From Clostridium aminobutyricum (GTDB taxonomy: Bacteria > Bacillota > Clostridia > Peptostreptococcales > Anaerovoracaceae), in contig NZ_JAFJZZ010000001.1 in assembly GCF_017255415.1 (NCBI RefSeq), positions 744,001-808,000 of the forward strand: 64,000 nt of DNA, written 5' to 3'. The translations under genes were made by a program, and so were the position numbers. The notes under the pieces are model-generated. The model saw nothing but the letters and a program-made list of their open reading frames with translations, had not been told where the DNA came from and did not search any database. Each line of letters starts with the position of its first letter. Position 1 is the stretch's first letter. Of the stretch, positions 63,033 to 64,000 are shown in pieces.

Positions 63033-63837
63033 AAATATATTCTGAAAAATTGAGCAGTTTTTGTTTATAAACAGTGTCTTCCAGAACACCCAAAGAATTT
63101 TTAGCTTCCTTGATGTATTCTTCTGCTTCCTTCAATCCATCGTATTGGATGGAAACGATCTCTTGATCAATAAAATCATCGATCAATTGATAGGCCATAC
63201 CTACATTCATCCCATAATTTTCTAGAGCGGTTATTTCCTTTTCGCTGCCTCCGGCAAGCATGGCACCAAATCGACAGCTATTCCCTATAAACACTGCTGT
63301 TTTCCCATTTATAATTTTTAAATATTCCTCTTTCGTAGGAATCGTTCCGGTTGATTTGAGCTGCTCTATTTCAGCTAAACCCATTGTTTCTATCATTTGA
63401 GCCAATCGATCGTGATAAACAACCGGCAATTGCCTCGATATAATTAAAAAAGCACGGGAATTTAAAATATCGCCGGCTAATACGGCTATCTTATTTCCAA
63501 ATACATTATTTAACGTTTTCTGCCCTCGGCGTATACTGTCTTCGTCAATCACATCATCATGAATTAAACTTGCCGTATGTATCAGTTCTATGGCTGCGGA
63601 TAATTGAATCAACTGGGCCTTTATATCCAGAGAAATTTTTGGGTTGACAGCACTTGCAGACAATAAGAGTAAAGCCGGTCTCATTCGCTTGCCCGGAATC
63701 TTAAAGGCGTGTTCAAGCACCTCTTTATTATTTGTCCCGCAAAGATTTTGAATGACATGGTCTAATTGTTCCTCTAAAAGTCGTAAATGATTGGATACCG
63801 GAGCATAAATTTCTTCAAGCTTTATTTGTTCGTTCAT
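63013..63837 (-). CDS. Polyprenyl diphosphate synthase, shortened C-terminus
   Basis: This 274-residue enzyme has the first Asp-rich motif DDVID (residues 94-98) with the following RRG, the GKT after it, and the second Asp-rich motif DDFID (220-224). It makes the isoprenoid chain, here probably for menaquinone. Only 50 residues follow DDFID, about half the usual number: the conserved GK--G-DL--GK-TLP segment that normally comes next is missing. The gene is convergent with menG, and its stop lies in the big inverted repeat. Activity is uncertain. Confidence 0.8.
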   Translation of the reverse strand: MNEQIKLEEIYAPVSNHLRLLEEQLDHVIQNLCGTNNKEVLEHAFKIPGKRMRPALLLLSASAVNPKISLDIKAQLIQLSAAIELIHTASLIHDDVIDEDSIRRGQKTLNNVFGNKIAVLAGDILNSRAFLIISRQLPVVYHDRLAQMIETMGLAEIEQLKSTGTIPTKEEYLKIINGKTAVFIGNSCRFGAMLAGGSEKEITALENYGMNVGMAYQLIDDFIDQEIVSIQYDGLKEAEEYIKEAKNSLGVLEDTVYKQKLLNFSEYILAYASV

Positions 63838-64000
63838 GATAATTCACCTATCCTATTTATTTAATCTAACAACTTTCTAAGCAAACTACTCATCATTTTG
63901 TGCTTATTCAGTCGATTAGTACTCATAGGTTCATCTTAATCAAAAGATATGAAGATTTCATGAAGCAAGGAATAAATGAGCCTTTATTTACAATAATTTT

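Noticed and set aside
63838-64000. Right edge of the window upstream of the polyprenyl synthase gene
   Set aside because: I see no gene, hairpin or clear promoter that I could support; it may belong to a feature outside the window.

Overview
The window is 64 kb from a low-GC, Gram-positive, anaerobic bacterium, most likely a member of the Clostridia. I infer this from the housekeeping gene order, the many anaerobic iron-sulfur and flavin proteins, an EFR1-type flavodoxin/ferredoxin, a 4-hydroxybutyryl-CoA dehydratase of the Clostridium aminobutyricum type, and the absence of any oxidase. A relative of the amine/amino-acid fermenters (Anaerovorax-like) is plausible but is a guess. No rRNA, tRNA, CRISPR array, IS element or prophage was seen.

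Layout. 1-12.9 kb (+) is a dense core block: hisS (cut by the window edge), aspS, nadD, yqeK, rsfS, leuS, ribonuclease J, a YlbF-family protein, an M24 peptidase, efp, mltG, an O-methyltransferase (trmR-like) and a U32 protein (trhP-like). 13-25.5 kb is mixed single genes: a CNNM/CorC-type membrane protein, an orphan 4-hydroxybutyryl-CoA dehydratase, mscL, an M23 peptidase, a response regulator with an atypical GGDEF domain, a lipoprotein, a 53-residue repeat protein, an EFR1 ferredoxin, brnQ and an arsR-arsC-acr3 arsenic operon. 25.5-40 kb is accessory: a gluconate-dehydrogenase-subunit-3-like/GMC oxidoreductase pair, a MarR/MFS efflux pair sharing an operator, a three-domain RidA fusion divergent from a MerR/GyrI-type regulator, a PH/SHOCT protein, an AraC/GyrI regulator, M32 and M18 peptidases, a DUF2935 protein and small membrane proteins.

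40.0-49.4 kb (-) is one sulfur assimilation operon: an SsuABC/TauABC-like ABC transporter with an embedded ROK regulator, a small sulfite reductase, AprA and AprB (APS reductase), CysD and CysN. APS would be reduced directly, because no APS kinase or PAPS reductase is present. 49.7-54.7 kb (-) holds a two-component system, the copper chaperone copZ and the copper ATPase copA.

55-63.8 kb is a redox block: a FixH-like protein and a membrane polyferredoxin (both divergent from copA), then fixABCX (electron-bifurcating ETF-quinone oxidoreductase), a menA-like prenyltransferase, a CPBP protease, a menG/ubiE methyltransferase and, convergent, a short polyprenyl synthase. Together these suggest a menaquinone-linked electron transfer module in an anaerobe. 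This block, the triple RidA protein with its MerR-type promoter, and a 280-bp nested inverted repeat next to the polyprenyl synthase are the most interesting things here.
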